DNA from: Limnospira sp050045915
GTDB taxonomy: Bacteria > Cyanobacteriota > Cyanobacteriia > Cyanobacteriales > Microcoleaceae
Length of the DNA stretch: 64,000 nt
Direction of reading: 5' to 3'
Assembly (NCBI GenBank): GCA_050045915.1
Contig: JBNGCR010000006.1
Coordinates: forward strand, 1 to 64,000
Positions 34,401 through 42,251 of the stretch are shown here, in pieces. The notes under the pieces were generated by a model. The model was not told where the DNA came from, ran no database searches, and saw only the letters and a program-made list of their open reading frames with translations. Both the position numbers and the translations under genes were made by a program. The stretch's first letter is position 1; each line of letters opens with the position of its first letter.

Positions 34401-35717
34401 TCAACCCACGGCGGTGGTGGATTTCTCGACGGACTGGCGGAAATTTTTGGGCAGGTTTTTGAACAGGGACAGCCGGAACAACAGCCGCAGCCCGAATTTC
34501 TCGAACCAGGGCAGTCCCAAACCGAAGCGCATTTTCAGCAGGAAATATTCCTCGAAGGCGGCCTTCGCCCAATTCACCCACGGCCCTTTCAACGCCAGAG
34601 AATGGCGGCGCTTGCCCACTTCCGGATCGGGGATCACTGGGGCGGCGATGTAGAGGATGCCGGTATCGCCGAATTCGGCAAAACACAGGGCCTCCAAGGT
34701 GGGCGTCAGGTGGGGTTCGGAAATCGCCCCCAGTTCGATCGCGATGTTGTGGGCGACGGCTACCCCCATCACTTCCGTCATTTCCCCGCTTTTCGGCAGT
34801 CCGATGGGGACGGGGGTTTTGTCCGGCTGTTCCAGGTGGACGGCGACGCCGAGGGCGTAGACGGCGGGAAATTCCGGATGCTGGTAGGTGGGTCCGACGG
34901 GGATAAATCCTTTTTCATTGCCCAGGCGCGGTGTCTCCCGGATGAATTTGGCACCCCGGAAGGCGGGCAGGATCATGGAGTATTTGAACGGAATGCGACG
35001 GCCGTCGGAGAGGATGATGGTGTCGGGTTCGACTTCGGTGATGGCGGCGTTGTCGATGATTTCCACACCCCGCGATCGCATCAGATCCCCCGTCAGTTCT
35101 TCGGCGTATTTCACCCCCCCGACTCCCAGATGGCCGGCGTAGGGTTCCGGCGTGATATAGGTTAACGTGACGCGATCGCGCAGTCCCAACCGCCGCAGTT
35201 CCCAATCCGCCATCAATAAGAATTCATAAGCCGGCCCGAAACACCCCGCCCCCGGCATCGCCCCGACGACGAGGGACCCGGGATCTTTCAGGAATTCCAA
35301 CCACGCCTCCCGCGCTTCTACGGCGTGGTCGGGGGTGCACACGGACTGGGTGTAGCCACCGTGGGGGCCGAGTCCCGGCGCTTCGTCGAAGGCCAGGGAT
35401 GCCCCGGTGGCGATCGCGGCGTAGTCGAACTCCAGGGTTTGCCCGTCCACGATCAGATAGCGGTTTTCCGGGTCGAAGTGGGTGATGTGTCCGCAGATCA
35501 AGTCCAAACCGTGCCGCCGCGCCAGGGGTTCGAGCTCCAGTTGGATGTGCTCCAAAGGGTTCAGATTCAACCCGACGCGAATCAGTCCGGGAATGAACGT
35601 GAACTCCGGCTTGTCGGAAATTAATGTCACCTTATGCTCGGCGGGCAAGTGGTGCCGCAGTTCGTAGGCCGTCGGCAATCCCCCGAGTCCCGCTCCAATC
35701 ACAACTACATGAGCCAT
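34401..35717 (-). CDS. sqr: sulfide:quinone oxidoreductase, type I
   Basis: A 438-residue flavoprotein that oxidises sulfide and passes electrons to plastoquinone. N-terminal FAD site VVVIGAGLGGLPTAYELR; FDYAAIATG; the three catalytic cysteines expected for type I SQR are present at residues 127 (TQSVCTPDHA), 159 (GAGCFGPAYE) and 345 (LEALCFAEFG), matching Cys128/160/356 of the A. ferrooxidans enzyme. C-terminal region (YFLLKMRFGLGLPWFEKFG) is the amphipathic membrane anchor. The start MAHVVVIGAG is the family start. Divergent from the DUF302-petC-rhodanese-transporter genes, with a palindromic operator between. Confidence 0.95.
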   Translation of the reverse strand: MAHVVVIGAGLGGLPTAYELRHHLPAEHKVTLISDKPEFTFIPGLIRVGLNLNPLEHIQLELEPLARRHGLDLICGHITHFDPENRYLIVDGQTLEFDYAAIATGASLAFDEAPGLGPHGGYTQSVCTPDHAVEAREAWLEFLKDPGSLVVGAMPGAGCFGPAYEFLLMADWELRRLGLRDRVTLTYITPEPYAGHLGVGGVKYAEELTGDLMRSRGVEIIDNAAITEVEPDTIILSDGRRIPFKYSMILPAFRGAKFIRETPRLGNEKGFIPVGPTYQHPEFPAVYALGVAVHLEQPDKTPVPIGLPKSGEMTEVMGVAVAHNIAIELGAISEPHLTPTLEALCFAEFGDTGILYIAAPVIPDPEVGKRRHSLALKGPWVNWAKAAFEEYFLLKMRFGLGLPWFEKFGLRLLFRLSLFKNLPKNFRQSVEKSTTAVG

Positions 35718-35806
35718 TTATCTGAAATCCTCCAGGAATAATTCCGCCCGATGCCTTGCCACATCGATGTTTGAGCCGACATCGGGCGGAAGTCTTGCAA
35801 CTATAC

Positions 35807-35818
35807 AACTAATTAGTT
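35807..35818. promoter_or_regulatory. putative operator AACTAATTAGTT upstream of sqr
   Basis: Perfect 12-base palindrome 90 bases before the sqr start codon; identical to the one at 1462-1473. A nearby half-like AAACTAATGG follows at 35821. Confidence 0.55.
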
Positions 35819-35892
35819 ATAAACTAATGGTACTTTGGTACCGCCCTCCCCGTCAACCCCAAATAAAAAAAAATTTAATCCTTGACTAAATT

Positions 35893-35902
35893 ACTATCTA
35901 GT
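35893..35902. promoter_or_regulatory. second operator-like site ACTATCTAGT
   Basis: Fits ACTA-N2-TAGT, 36 bases before the DUF302 start codon. With the sqr-proximal site it could let one dimeric repressor control both divergent transcripts. Confidence 0.45.
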
Positions 35903-35938
35903 TATTAAGATAAGTAAAGCAGCCCACAGGAGTATTCG

Positions 35939-36343
35939 ATGTATCACTTCAGCCAAATTCTGGAAACCCCCTTCGAGCAAGCGATCGCCCAGGTGACGGA
36001 AGCCCTGAAACAAGAGGGTTTCGGCGTCCTGACCGAGATCGACGTCAAAGCCACCTTCAAGCGGAAGCTCGACGCCGACTTCCACCCCTACCTGATTTTG
36101 GGTGCCTGCCACGCCCAGATCGCCTACCGGATGCTTAACGCCGACGACAAGGCGGGGGTGTTCTACCCCTGCAACGTGGTGGTCCAGGAACATCCCGACG
36201 GTCGGGTAGAAGTGTCCGCGATCGATCCGGCGGTCATGTTCCAGGCCGTCGATTCCCCGGCGGCAAAAGAAATTACCGATGACGCCCGCGAGTTGATGCA
36301 GGCGGTGATGAACCGTCTGGGTGCGGCGACTCCCGTCGCTTAG
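35939..36343 (+). CDS. DUF302 protein
   Basis: A 134-residue protein with the DUF302 pattern: LKQEGFGVLTEIDVKATFKR ... YLILGACHAQIAYRML ... PCNVVVQEH. The conserved Cys in LGACHA and in YPCN are present. DUF302 proteins commonly sit in sulfur-metabolism and sulfide-detoxification operons; a persulfide or haem-carrying role has been considered but is unproven. First gene on the plus strand of the sulfide island, right behind an ACTA-N2-TAGT site. Confidence 0.85.
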   Translation: MYHFSQILETPFEQAIAQVTEALKQEGFGVLTEIDVKATFKRKLDADFHPYLILGACHAQIAYRMLNADDKAGVFYPCNVVVQEHPDGRVEVSAIDPAVMFQAVDSPAAKEITDDARELMQAVMNRLGAATPVA

Positions 36344-36345
36344 AG

Positions 36346-36520
36346 GGGAGGGAATAGGGAATAGGCAATAGGCAACAGGAGAGTCAATATGAGGCAATAG
36401 GGAATAGGCAATAGGCAACAGGAGAGTCAATATGAGGGAATAGGCAATAGGCAATAGGCAACAGGAGAGTCAATATGAGGGAATAGGCAATAGGCAATAG
36501 GCAACAGGAGAGTCAATTTG
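36346..36520. repeat. minisatellite, about 4 x 43-44 bases
   Basis: Units end in GGCAACAGGAGAGTCAATAT; the GAGTCAAT string recurs at 36381, 36424, 36468 and 36511. Inside the unit, GGCAATA is itself repeated. It lies between DUF302 and DUF2892 genes and may affect read-through of the operon. Confidence 0.9.
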
Positions 36521-36594
36521 TTGTCGGTTTCACGCCCTGCTGATCCGCCCGCTTTCAATTCGTACACAACCTGTAGATATAAGGAGAAAACACC

Positions 36595-36804
36595 ATGTTT
36601 AACAATGTCGGAATGCTCGATCGCGTGCTGCGTCTGGCCTTCGCCGGAGCCCTGCTGTACCTTGGTCTGGTCGTTTACGGCGGCACCGCCCTCGGCACCG
36701 GACTCGCCGTGGTGTCGGCCGTCCCGGCCCTGACCGCAGTTTTCGGGTCTTGTATGCTTTACGGCCTGCTGGGTATTAACACCCGCGCCCCGGAAAATCA
36801 GTAG
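36595..36804 (+). CDS. DUF2892 small membrane protein
   Basis: A 69-residue protein with two hydrophobic helices (RLAFAGALLYLGLVVYGG; AVVSAVPALTAVFGSCMLYG) and the DUF2892 pattern N-x-G-x-x-D-R. An AAGGAG ribosome site lies 9 bases before the ATG. DUF2892 domains are found next to or fused with rhodaneses (YgaP type), consistent with a role in sulfur trafficking. The Cys in FGSCMLYG is typical. In the same direction as petC, 31 bases downstream. Confidence 0.85.
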   Translation: MFNNVGMLDRVLRLAFAGALLYLGLVVYGGTALGTGLAVVSAVPALTAVFGSCMLYGLLGINTRAPENQ

Positions 36805-36835
36805 ATGTTTATTTGGTATTTAGGAGGTAAAAACG

Positions 36836-37372
36836 ATGGATAACACCCTTCCCATAGATAATAGCCCGTCGATGTCCCGGCGGCAGTTGCTCAACTTCCT
36901 CACGGGAGCCGCTGTCGCCACCACCGCCGGAGTGGTTTTGTATCCCGCCGCCAAATATGTGACCCCGGTCAAAGAAGGCGCGGATGACGGGTCGATTATC
37001 GCCAAAGACAAGCTGGGAAATCCCATTCCCGCCAGCCAGATTTTGGCTGAACCCCCCGGAACCCGGGCGCTGATCGCGGGATTGGCCGGAGAGCCAACCT
37101 ACCTGACGGTGCTCGAAGATGGGAATCTGGACGATACCGGAATTGTCAATAACTGCACCCATTTGGGCTGCACCTTCCCCTGGAACGGCAACGACGGGCA
37201 GTTTCAATGTCCCTGCCACGGTTCCCGGTTCGCCCCGGACGGTTCCGTGGAGCGGGGGCCGGCTAACCGTCCCCTGAAACTGGTGCAGGTCGCGGTTCTC
37301 GACGATCGCATCTGGATTTCGCCCTGGCAGGGGGTCGATCCGCGCACGGGGGAAACGCCGTGGTGGAAATAA
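36836..37372 (+). CDS. petC: cytochrome b6f Rieske iron-sulfur protein, island copy
   Basis: A 178-residue Rieske protein: SRRQLLNFLTGAAVATTAGV gives a Tat-like RR start and membrane anchor, and the soluble domain has both cluster loops CTHLGC and CPCHGSRF, with the closing GPANRPL. All ligands are intact. Placed inside a sulfide-responsive island between DUF2892 and rhodanese genes, it is probably an additional isoform rather than the house-keeping petC, which normally pairs with petA. An isoform tuned to reduced conditions would suit electron input from SQR through plastoquinone. Confidence 0.9.
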   Translation: MDNTLPIDNSPSMSRRQLLNFLTGAAVATTAGVVLYPAAKYVTPVKEGADDGSIIAKDKLGNPIPASQILAEPPGTRALIAGLAGEPTYLTVLEDGNLDDTGIVNNCTHLGCTFPWNGNDGQFQCPCHGSRFAPDGSVERGPANRPLKLVQVAVLDDRIWISPWQGVDPRTGETPWWK

Positions 37373-37737
37373 CTGCTTCTACAAGGGGGGCGACCGACAT
37401 TTCGCCCCGGGAGTTCCTGGAACTCTCCCCCAAACCCCTGTTGATCGATGTCCGGTCCGAGTTGGAATATTCCTTCGGCCACGCCGCCGGGGCCGTGAAC
37501 CTCAGCCTCCCGCGCATCATGATGGGTCAAGTGTCCTTCCTGCGCCGGTGGGTACTTCCGGAGTGGTTTCGGGAACTGCCCCGCGATCGCGCGATCGCCC
37601 TGATCTGCCTGACCGCCCACCGCAGTCCGATGGCGGCGACCCAACTGGTGGCTCAAGGCTATCATACCGTCTATAACGTCACCGGCGGAATGCGGGAGTG
37701 GTGGAAATTATCTCTTCCAACCCATTCACCGTCATAG
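37360..37737 (+). CDS. rhodanese-domain sulfurtransferase
   Basis: A 125-residue single-domain rhodanese, started at GTG 37360 (or 37363), overlapping the last codons of petC, so translation is coupled. Pattern: ISPREFLELSPKPLLIDVRS, YSFGHAAGAVNLSLP and the active-site loop CLTAHR with its catalytic Cys, then GYHTVYNVTGGMREW. It can carry persulfide sulfur, fitting the product of SQR. Cytosolic, no signal peptide. Confidence 0.9.
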   Translation: MVEITASTRGATDISPREFLELSPKPLLIDVRSELEYSFGHAAGAVNLSLPRIMMGQVSFLRRWVLPEWFRELPRDRAIALICLTAHRSPMAATQLVAQGYHTVYNVTGGMREWWKLSLPTHSPS

Positions 37738-37829
37738 CACTCATACCATTGCTCGAAATATTAATCCGTAGGGATAATTCATGAATTATCCCTACTACAA
37801 GAACTCTAGAGTTTGGGACATTAAATAAA

Positions 37830-39455
37830 ATGTGGAAATTCTTATTGCTACTCAAGCAGAACCTAATTTGGTCGGTTCCCTCATTTATGATTGCGGGGAT
37901 TATCTTTGGCAGTATTTTCGACCCGTCATTTTTGAAGGCGACGATCATTCCCCTCACCTTCTTGATGGTTTATCCCATGATGATCAACCTGCAAATTTCC
38001 AAAGTCTTCGGGGGTGGAGATTTGAAGTTGCAGGGGATCACTCAGTTGATTAACTTTGCGGTCGTTCCCTTTTTTGCCTTCGGGGTTGGGAAGTTGTTTT
38101 TTAACGATCAACCGTTAATTTTGTTGGGATTATTGCTGACTTCCCTACTCCCCACCAGCGGGATGACGATTTCTTGGACGGGATTCGCCAAAGGAAATCT
38201 CAATGCCGCCATTAAGATGACGGTCATCGGTTTGATCGCCGGGTCTTTGGCGACTCCCCTCTACGCCAAATATTTGATGGGTGCGGTGGTCGAAATTCCC
38301 CTGATCGATGTCTTCAAACAAATCGTGATTATCGTCTTTTTGCCGATGATCCTGGGATTTGTCACCAAGCAAATTCTGATCAAAACCGTCGGGGAAAGCA
38401 AGTACAACAAGAATCTGAAACAAAAGTTCCCGGTTTTCTCCACCATTGGCGTTTTGGGTATCGTGTTCGTGGCGATGGCACTGAAATCGAAATCAATCAT
38501 CGAAAATCCGGTGGCGATTTTATCTTTCTTCGTGCCGCTGATTATTATTTATGGGTTTAACTTCGCGCTGAGTACGTTTGTCGGTAAAGCGTTATTTAAT
38601 CGGGAAGATGCGATCGCGCTGGTTTACGGGACGGTGATGCGGAATCTGTCTATCGCATTGGCGATCGCCATGACGGTTTTCGGAGAAGCCGGATCGGACA
38701 TTGCCCTGATTATCGCGATGGGATATATTATCCAAGTGCAGTCCGCCGCCTGGTATGTGAAACTGACGGATACCATTTTCGGTCCGCCGAGCGACGAGTC
38801 GGAAACTTCTCCTCAACCCTCTCCCCAAACCGTTTCCCCTGCAAAACAGCAGCCTTCGTTCAGTTCCGTGGTCGAATCGGAGCTTCCGTCTCCCATTAAA
38901 ATCGGTTCCATTGTGGCACTGATCGCCGTCGTTGTATCTACCCTGGCCGGAACTTTGATGGCGAGTCGCAACCCGAGTTCGAGTTCCGCAGACGCAGAAC
39001 CAGAAGCACCCGTCGCCAGTGGCGAACCCGCACCGCAAATGGTGTCAACTCCCCCCGTGGTGTCGGATGAAACGGCCGTTTCCACCGGCGAGATCGAGGC
39101 AACTCCCGCGCCAACTCCCGGGGTGGCAGTGGCTAAAGCAACGGATACAGTTCCCGATGCTGTCGATCTCGAAGAATTGAATCAAATTGTCTACGAGCAC
39201 ATCGATAATGCTTGGACGAGATTGGGAACTGCGGTGACGGCGGAAGTGAGTTATGTGATTATGGTGACGCCGGACGGTGCGATCGCGGACTATGAACCCC
39301 TGTCTCCCGACGCCTCTGATAATGTCGAAAATACCCCCCTCCCGAGTTTGGTAGAGTCTGACAGTATCTTTGTCAAAACGGGCGATCGGACGGTGAAATT
39401 TGAAGCGATCTTCACCGATACTGGGACGTTGGAAGTCAAGCCGTCTCGGCAATAA
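37830..39455 (+). CDS. ACR3/BASS-superfamily transporter with extra C-terminal domain
   Basis: A 541-residue protein. Residues about 1-310 form ten or so transmembrane helices of the bile-acid/arsenite (BASS/ACR3) superfamily, with LLPTSGMTISWTGFAKGN in the crossed-helix region. Unlike classical ACR3 there is no obvious Cys in that motif. Then a low-complexity linker, another helix (IGSIVALIAVVVSTLAGTLM, about 355-375), a Pro/Ala-rich stretch, and a C-terminal TonB-C-like domain (about 440-541). Last gene of the island; transport of a sulfur oxyanion, sulfide or arsenite are all possible. The fusion is unusual. Confidence 0.75.
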   Translation: MWKFLLLLKQNLIWSVPSFMIAGIIFGSIFDPSFLKATIIPLTFLMVYPMMINLQISKVFGGGDLKLQGITQLINFAVVPFFAFGVGKLFFNDQPLILLGLLLTSLLPTSGMTISWTGFAKGNLNAAIKMTVIGLIAGSLATPLYAKYLMGAVVEIPLIDVFKQIVIIVFLPMILGFVTKQILIKTVGESKYNKNLKQKFPVFSTIGVLGIVFVAMALKSKSIIENPVAILSFFVPLIIIYGFNFALSTFVGKALFNREDAIALVYGTVMRNLSIALAIAMTVFGEAGSDIALIIAMGYIIQVQSAAWYVKLTDTIFGPPSDESETSPQPSPQTVSPAKQQPSFSSVVESELPSPIKIGSIVALIAVVVSTLAGTLMASRNPSSSSADAEPEAPVASGEPAPQMVSTPPVVSDETAVSTGEIEATPAPTPGVAVAKATDTVPDAVDLEELNQIVYEHIDNAWTRLGTAVTAEVSYVIMVTPDGAIADYEPLSPDASDNVENTPLPSLVESDSIFVKTGDRTVKFEAIFTDTGTLEVKPSRQ

Positions 39456-39576
39456 TATCAAATCCTGATAATTGAGCACAAAACATCTGAGATCGAGGGA
39501 GTCGGTATTAGGGAGTCGGGAGTCGGATTTTTCATCTTTCCCCCCAAATTCTCCATCCTCTCAATGTCTGAGCAAT

Positions 39577-39609
39577 TAACCGGATCTGATATCATATCAG
39601 ATCCGGTTA
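39577..39609. repeat. 33-base palindrome AACCGGATCTGATAT
   Basis: Two perfect 16-base arms (TAACCGGATCTGATAT and its complement) around one central base. Half-copies occur at 5008, 28840, 34169, 49684 and 49761. It follows the transporter gene and may act as a terminator or belong to the repeat mosaic. Confidence 0.85.
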
Positions 39610-39727
39610 TTGACCAGACCGACTCTCTCATATCATGTCCGCTCAAACAGTGTGGATTTGATCTGATGGCATTTCTCGGATTTAGGGGAATATTCCCAAT
39701 ATAAATCAACCCAAAACTGCTATATTT

Positions 39728-40594
39728 CTAAATTTTAAAAACCAGATGAAACAACCGATAAATGGTTTGATTTAAACGGTTGATAATGGCGATATCCTCT
39801 TGATTGAAACTGGTGCGCCAGCGTTCCGGCGCGGTGGGGTGGGTTTCCGGGTGGTAGGGGGGAAAATTGCCGGCTTGGGTTTTGTTGATCAGGTGCATCA
39901 CCCCCAGCAATTCCCCCGAAGCTTTGCGGACGGGAATGGTTAGGGTGCTACAGGTGCGGTAAAAAACGCGATCGTCGAGGGCTTTGATCGCTTCGACTTG
40001 GGGATGGGAACTTTTATAAAAATCGAACGGAATGGCAATCATTTCGCCCGATTCGGCGACCTGTCCCATCAAGCCTTGACCGATCGCAACTCGGACGGTT
40101 TTCTGTTTGTCGTTGACGACAACTTTCGTCCGCACCTCCTCCTTTTCCCGGTCGATTAACCAAAAACTGGCGCGATCGCAATTGACCAATTTCTGGGCGA
40201 CTTCGCCGACTTTACGGAAAAAATTATCCGGCGTCAGGCGCTTGTTTTCCAGGGAGTGCAGCAGCGTTTCGACGGTTTCCGGGGGACGGTTCAGGTGTTC
40301 CTGATAGGATCGGAGGAGAAAAATCGACATCAAGTCCGGGTTGAGTACGTTCATATCGTGAAAGTGCTGCGCCAGCCGGCTACCCAACCACAGCCCCCAA
40401 TTTTGGCGCATCCATTCCCCCAGGGTGAAGTGATAATCGAAGAGATTGTTAGCCGCTTTCAGTTCGGTTTTTACGGTGTCGGAGAGGGCTTTATCCAATT
40501 CGGCGATCGCATCTTCTATGTCGATGGGAATATAGATTCCGGTGGAGGAATAGGGGTCGCGGGTCGGTGTCAGCGTATATTGTTTGTAGGGCAT
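39728..40594 (-). CDS. GAF-domain protein
   Basis: Start at 40594 (MPYKQYTLTP) preferred; the upstream ATG overlaps another promoter. A 288-residue protein: N-terminal helical region, then a GAF domain (about 130-285: VAQKLVNCDRASFWLIDREK, IGQGLMGQVAESGEMIAIPF, LTIPVRKASGELLGVMHLIN). No kinase, cyclase or output domain is attached, so it probably works with a separate partner or as a sensor of a small ligand. The ligand is unknown; no chromophore Cys in the usual phytochrome/CBCR position is evident. Confidence 0.75.
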   Translation of the reverse strand: MPYKQYTLTPTRDPYSSTGIYIPIDIEDAIAELDKALSDTVKTELKAANNLFDYHFTLGEWMRQNWGLWLGSRLAQHFHDMNVLNPDLMSIFLLRSYQEHLNRPPETVETLLHSLENKRLTPDNFFRKVGEVAQKLVNCDRASFWLIDREKEEVRTKVVVNDKQKTVRVAIGQGLMGQVAESGEMIAIPFDFYKSSHPQVEAIKALDDRVFYRTCSTLTIPVRKASGELLGVMHLINKTQAGNFPPYHPETHPTAPERWRTSFNQEDIAIINRLNQTIYRLFHLVFKI

Positions 40595-40734
40595 AGGTGT
40601 TGTCAGAGCGTTCCACCCTCCCATCGTGGCGCGGATCGATCGCCGGAGTCAAGGGTAGAATCCCCCAGTTTGACACCCAAATATTTTTGGTGTCATGCTA
40701 AAAAAATTGTAGAGTCTTAATTGCCAATTTTTCT

Positions 40735-41568
40735 ATGCCGATCTGGCAAGCCGATTTTTACCGCCGTCCCCTGAAAGACGAAACCGGACAGCCGCTGTGG
40801 GAACTGCTGCTGTGCGACGAAACCCGCGATTTCGAGTTTGTGGCGACCTGTCCCCAGTCCCGGGCGAATGCCGATTGGTTGGCGGGTCAGTTGCGACAAG
40901 CCGCCGGGGATGGGAAACCGGATGCAATTTGGGTGTTTCGCCCCCAATGTCTGAGTCTGCTGGAGGTGGCCGGGGAACGGTCGGGAATCGCCGTGGAGGC
41001 GACTCGCCGGACGCCGGCGTTGAAGCGGTGGCTGCGGGAACGGGCGGACATTTATCCCCAAATGGCGGGGTATACCGGGGAAGCCGTCGATCCGGCGGCG
41101 ATCGAAAAGCCGCCCCCCACCCCCCTGCCCGAGGATCTGTGGGGCGATCGCTGGCGGTTCGCGACGCTTCCGGCGGGGGAGATCGAGGAGGTATTCGGCG
41201 ATCGCCCGATGCCGTTTTTGGAGATGCCGCCGTCCCTGATCCCCCTCAATTTGGGACTGGCTTCGACGGTGCCCATTTCCGGTGTCGTTATCGACGGGGG
41301 ACGCCAGTCGATGCAGTTGGCGACGTGGTTGGCGGAGGCGAAACCCGTCGGACTCAATTACGTTCCCGGGCCGCCGGACGGGTTGATTTTGGAGGCGGGA
41401 TTGTGCGATCGCTGGGTCGTCGCCACGTTTGAAGATGAGGAAGTCGCGGCGGCGGCGCGGATGTTTGAAACCCGAAAACAGTTGGCGAAAGGCTTGCATT
41501 TTCTGCTGGTTCGCCCGGACGATTCGGGTATGACTTACACCGGGTTTTGGTTGCTGGGGGGAGAGTAG
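40735..41568 (+). CDS. Tab2/Atab2-family RNA-binding protein
   Basis: A 277-residue protein matching the Tab2/Atab2 family (DUF1092), which in algae and plants binds psaB mRNA and promotes its translation, needed for photosystem I. Hallmarks: IWQADFYRRPLKDETGQPLW at the start, LPEDLWGDRWRFATLPAGEI in the middle, the AKPVGLNYVPGPPDGLILEA segment, and TGFWLLGG at the end. Length is normal. In cyanobacteria the function is assumed to be similar. It is a strong phylogenetic marker. Confidence 0.9.
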   Translation: MPIWQADFYRRPLKDETGQPLWELLLCDETRDFEFVATCPQSRANADWLAGQLRQAAGDGKPDAIWVFRPQCLSLLEVAGERSGIAVEATRRTPALKRWLRERADIYPQMAGYTGEAVDPAAIEKPPPTPLPEDLWGDRWRFATLPAGEIEEVFGDRPMPFLEMPPSLIPLNLGLASTVPISGVVIDGGRQSMQLATWLAEAKPVGLNYVPGPPDGLILEAGLCDRWVVATFEDEEVAAAARMFETRKQLAKGLHFLLVRPDDSGMTYTGFWLLGGE

Positions 41569-41843
41569 GAGAGTTTTTTGTTTAAAACGGCTGCTTCTTC
41601 AAGTTCAATTCGCTCTCGAATAATGCGCGTTATCTATGTTTCCCAATTCGGCTCCCGATTTTCTCGGGCTAAAAAAATGGCTCTGGCTACGAGTTCCGAC
41701 GGGAGAGATACGGCCGTTTTTTGATTTTTTTTAACGGTTATCGGATCTTCCCAAGCCGAGTCATCTTCGGCTTGTCCGATCACCATTTCGTCTATCTCTC
41801 CTTCGGATAGATTGCGGGGATTGCTTTTATCATTTATATTCAT
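41541..41843 (-). pseudogene. CopG-like antitoxin with in-frame amber stop
   Basis: The frame starts MNINDKSNPRNLSEGEIDEM and contains TAVSLPSELVARAIFLAREN, a ribbon-helix-helix-like antitoxin pattern. It stops at TAG (41634-41636) after NWET, but the same frame continues without shift as ITRIIRERIELEEAAVLNKK, which is the normal C-terminal helix of this antitoxin type. A Trp codon (TGG) in the ancestor probably became TAG. The extension overlaps the 3' end of the Tab2 gene on the other strand. No toxin gene is next to it. Confidence 0.75.
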
Positions 41844-41907
41844 ATAAATCGATTCGCCAAATTTCAGAATGGCTATGCTATGATAACATCGATAGGCTAC
41901 AGAAGTG

Positions 41908-42150
41908 ATGGAAGTTTCAATGACCTTAGAGCAAGTTTTTAACCGGGCTAAACAACTGTCTCTGGTGGATAAAGTACGCTTAATTCAGCAAATGGCTCCG
42001 GAAATAGAGCGCGAGTTGGTTCGGCAAACTTCATCTCGGCGTCGCTCATTGTGGGGGATCTGTGCAAACTTGGGAACGGCACCTTCCGCCGAGGAAATTG
42101 ATGAAGCTCGCCGAGAGATGTGGGCAAATTTTCCTCGGGAGGATATCTGA
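41908..42150 (+). CDS. DUF2281-like antitoxin
   Basis: An 80-residue protein; ATG 41908 (GTG 41905 and ATG 41920 are alternatives). It reads TLEQVFNRAKQLSLVDKVRL ... LWGICANLGTAPSAEEIDEA and ends FPREDI, the regular ending of VapB-like antitoxins that overlap a PIN-domain toxin gene. The stop overlaps the next ATG as TGATG. The toxin is reduced to a nine-codon stub, so the antitoxin is now alone. Confidence 0.75.
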   Translation: MEVSMTLEQVFNRAKQLSLVDKVRLIQQMAPEIERELVRQTSSRRRSLWGICANLGTAPSAEEIDEARREMWANFPREDI

Positions 42151-42179
42151 TGCTGCCTGCCGTTGATACGATTTGGTGA
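42150..42179 (+). pseudogene. vapC toxin stub (nine codons)
   Basis: ATGCTGCCTGCCGTTGATAC and onward encodes MLPAVDTIW then TGA. Intact PIN toxins that follow this antitoxin begin MLPAVADTHxxIW, so the start is recognisable but the rest is deleted. Start overlaps the antitoxin stop. Short, so supported mainly by position. Confidence 0.5.
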
Positions 42180-42251
42180 TTTTGGCGCGATCGCACTTTT
42201 GATAAATATCCCAAAATTTTGCCCGACATATTGCGAGGAAGAATGTCATAA

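Noticed and set aside
36346..36520. Possible CRISPR array
   Set aside because: Units are contiguous tandem repeats with no unique spacers and no cas genes nearby.
36836..37372. Treating this petC as the house-keeping b6f gene
   Set aside because: The usual petA neighbour is absent and it sits inside the sqr island; the paralogue status still needs the full genome.
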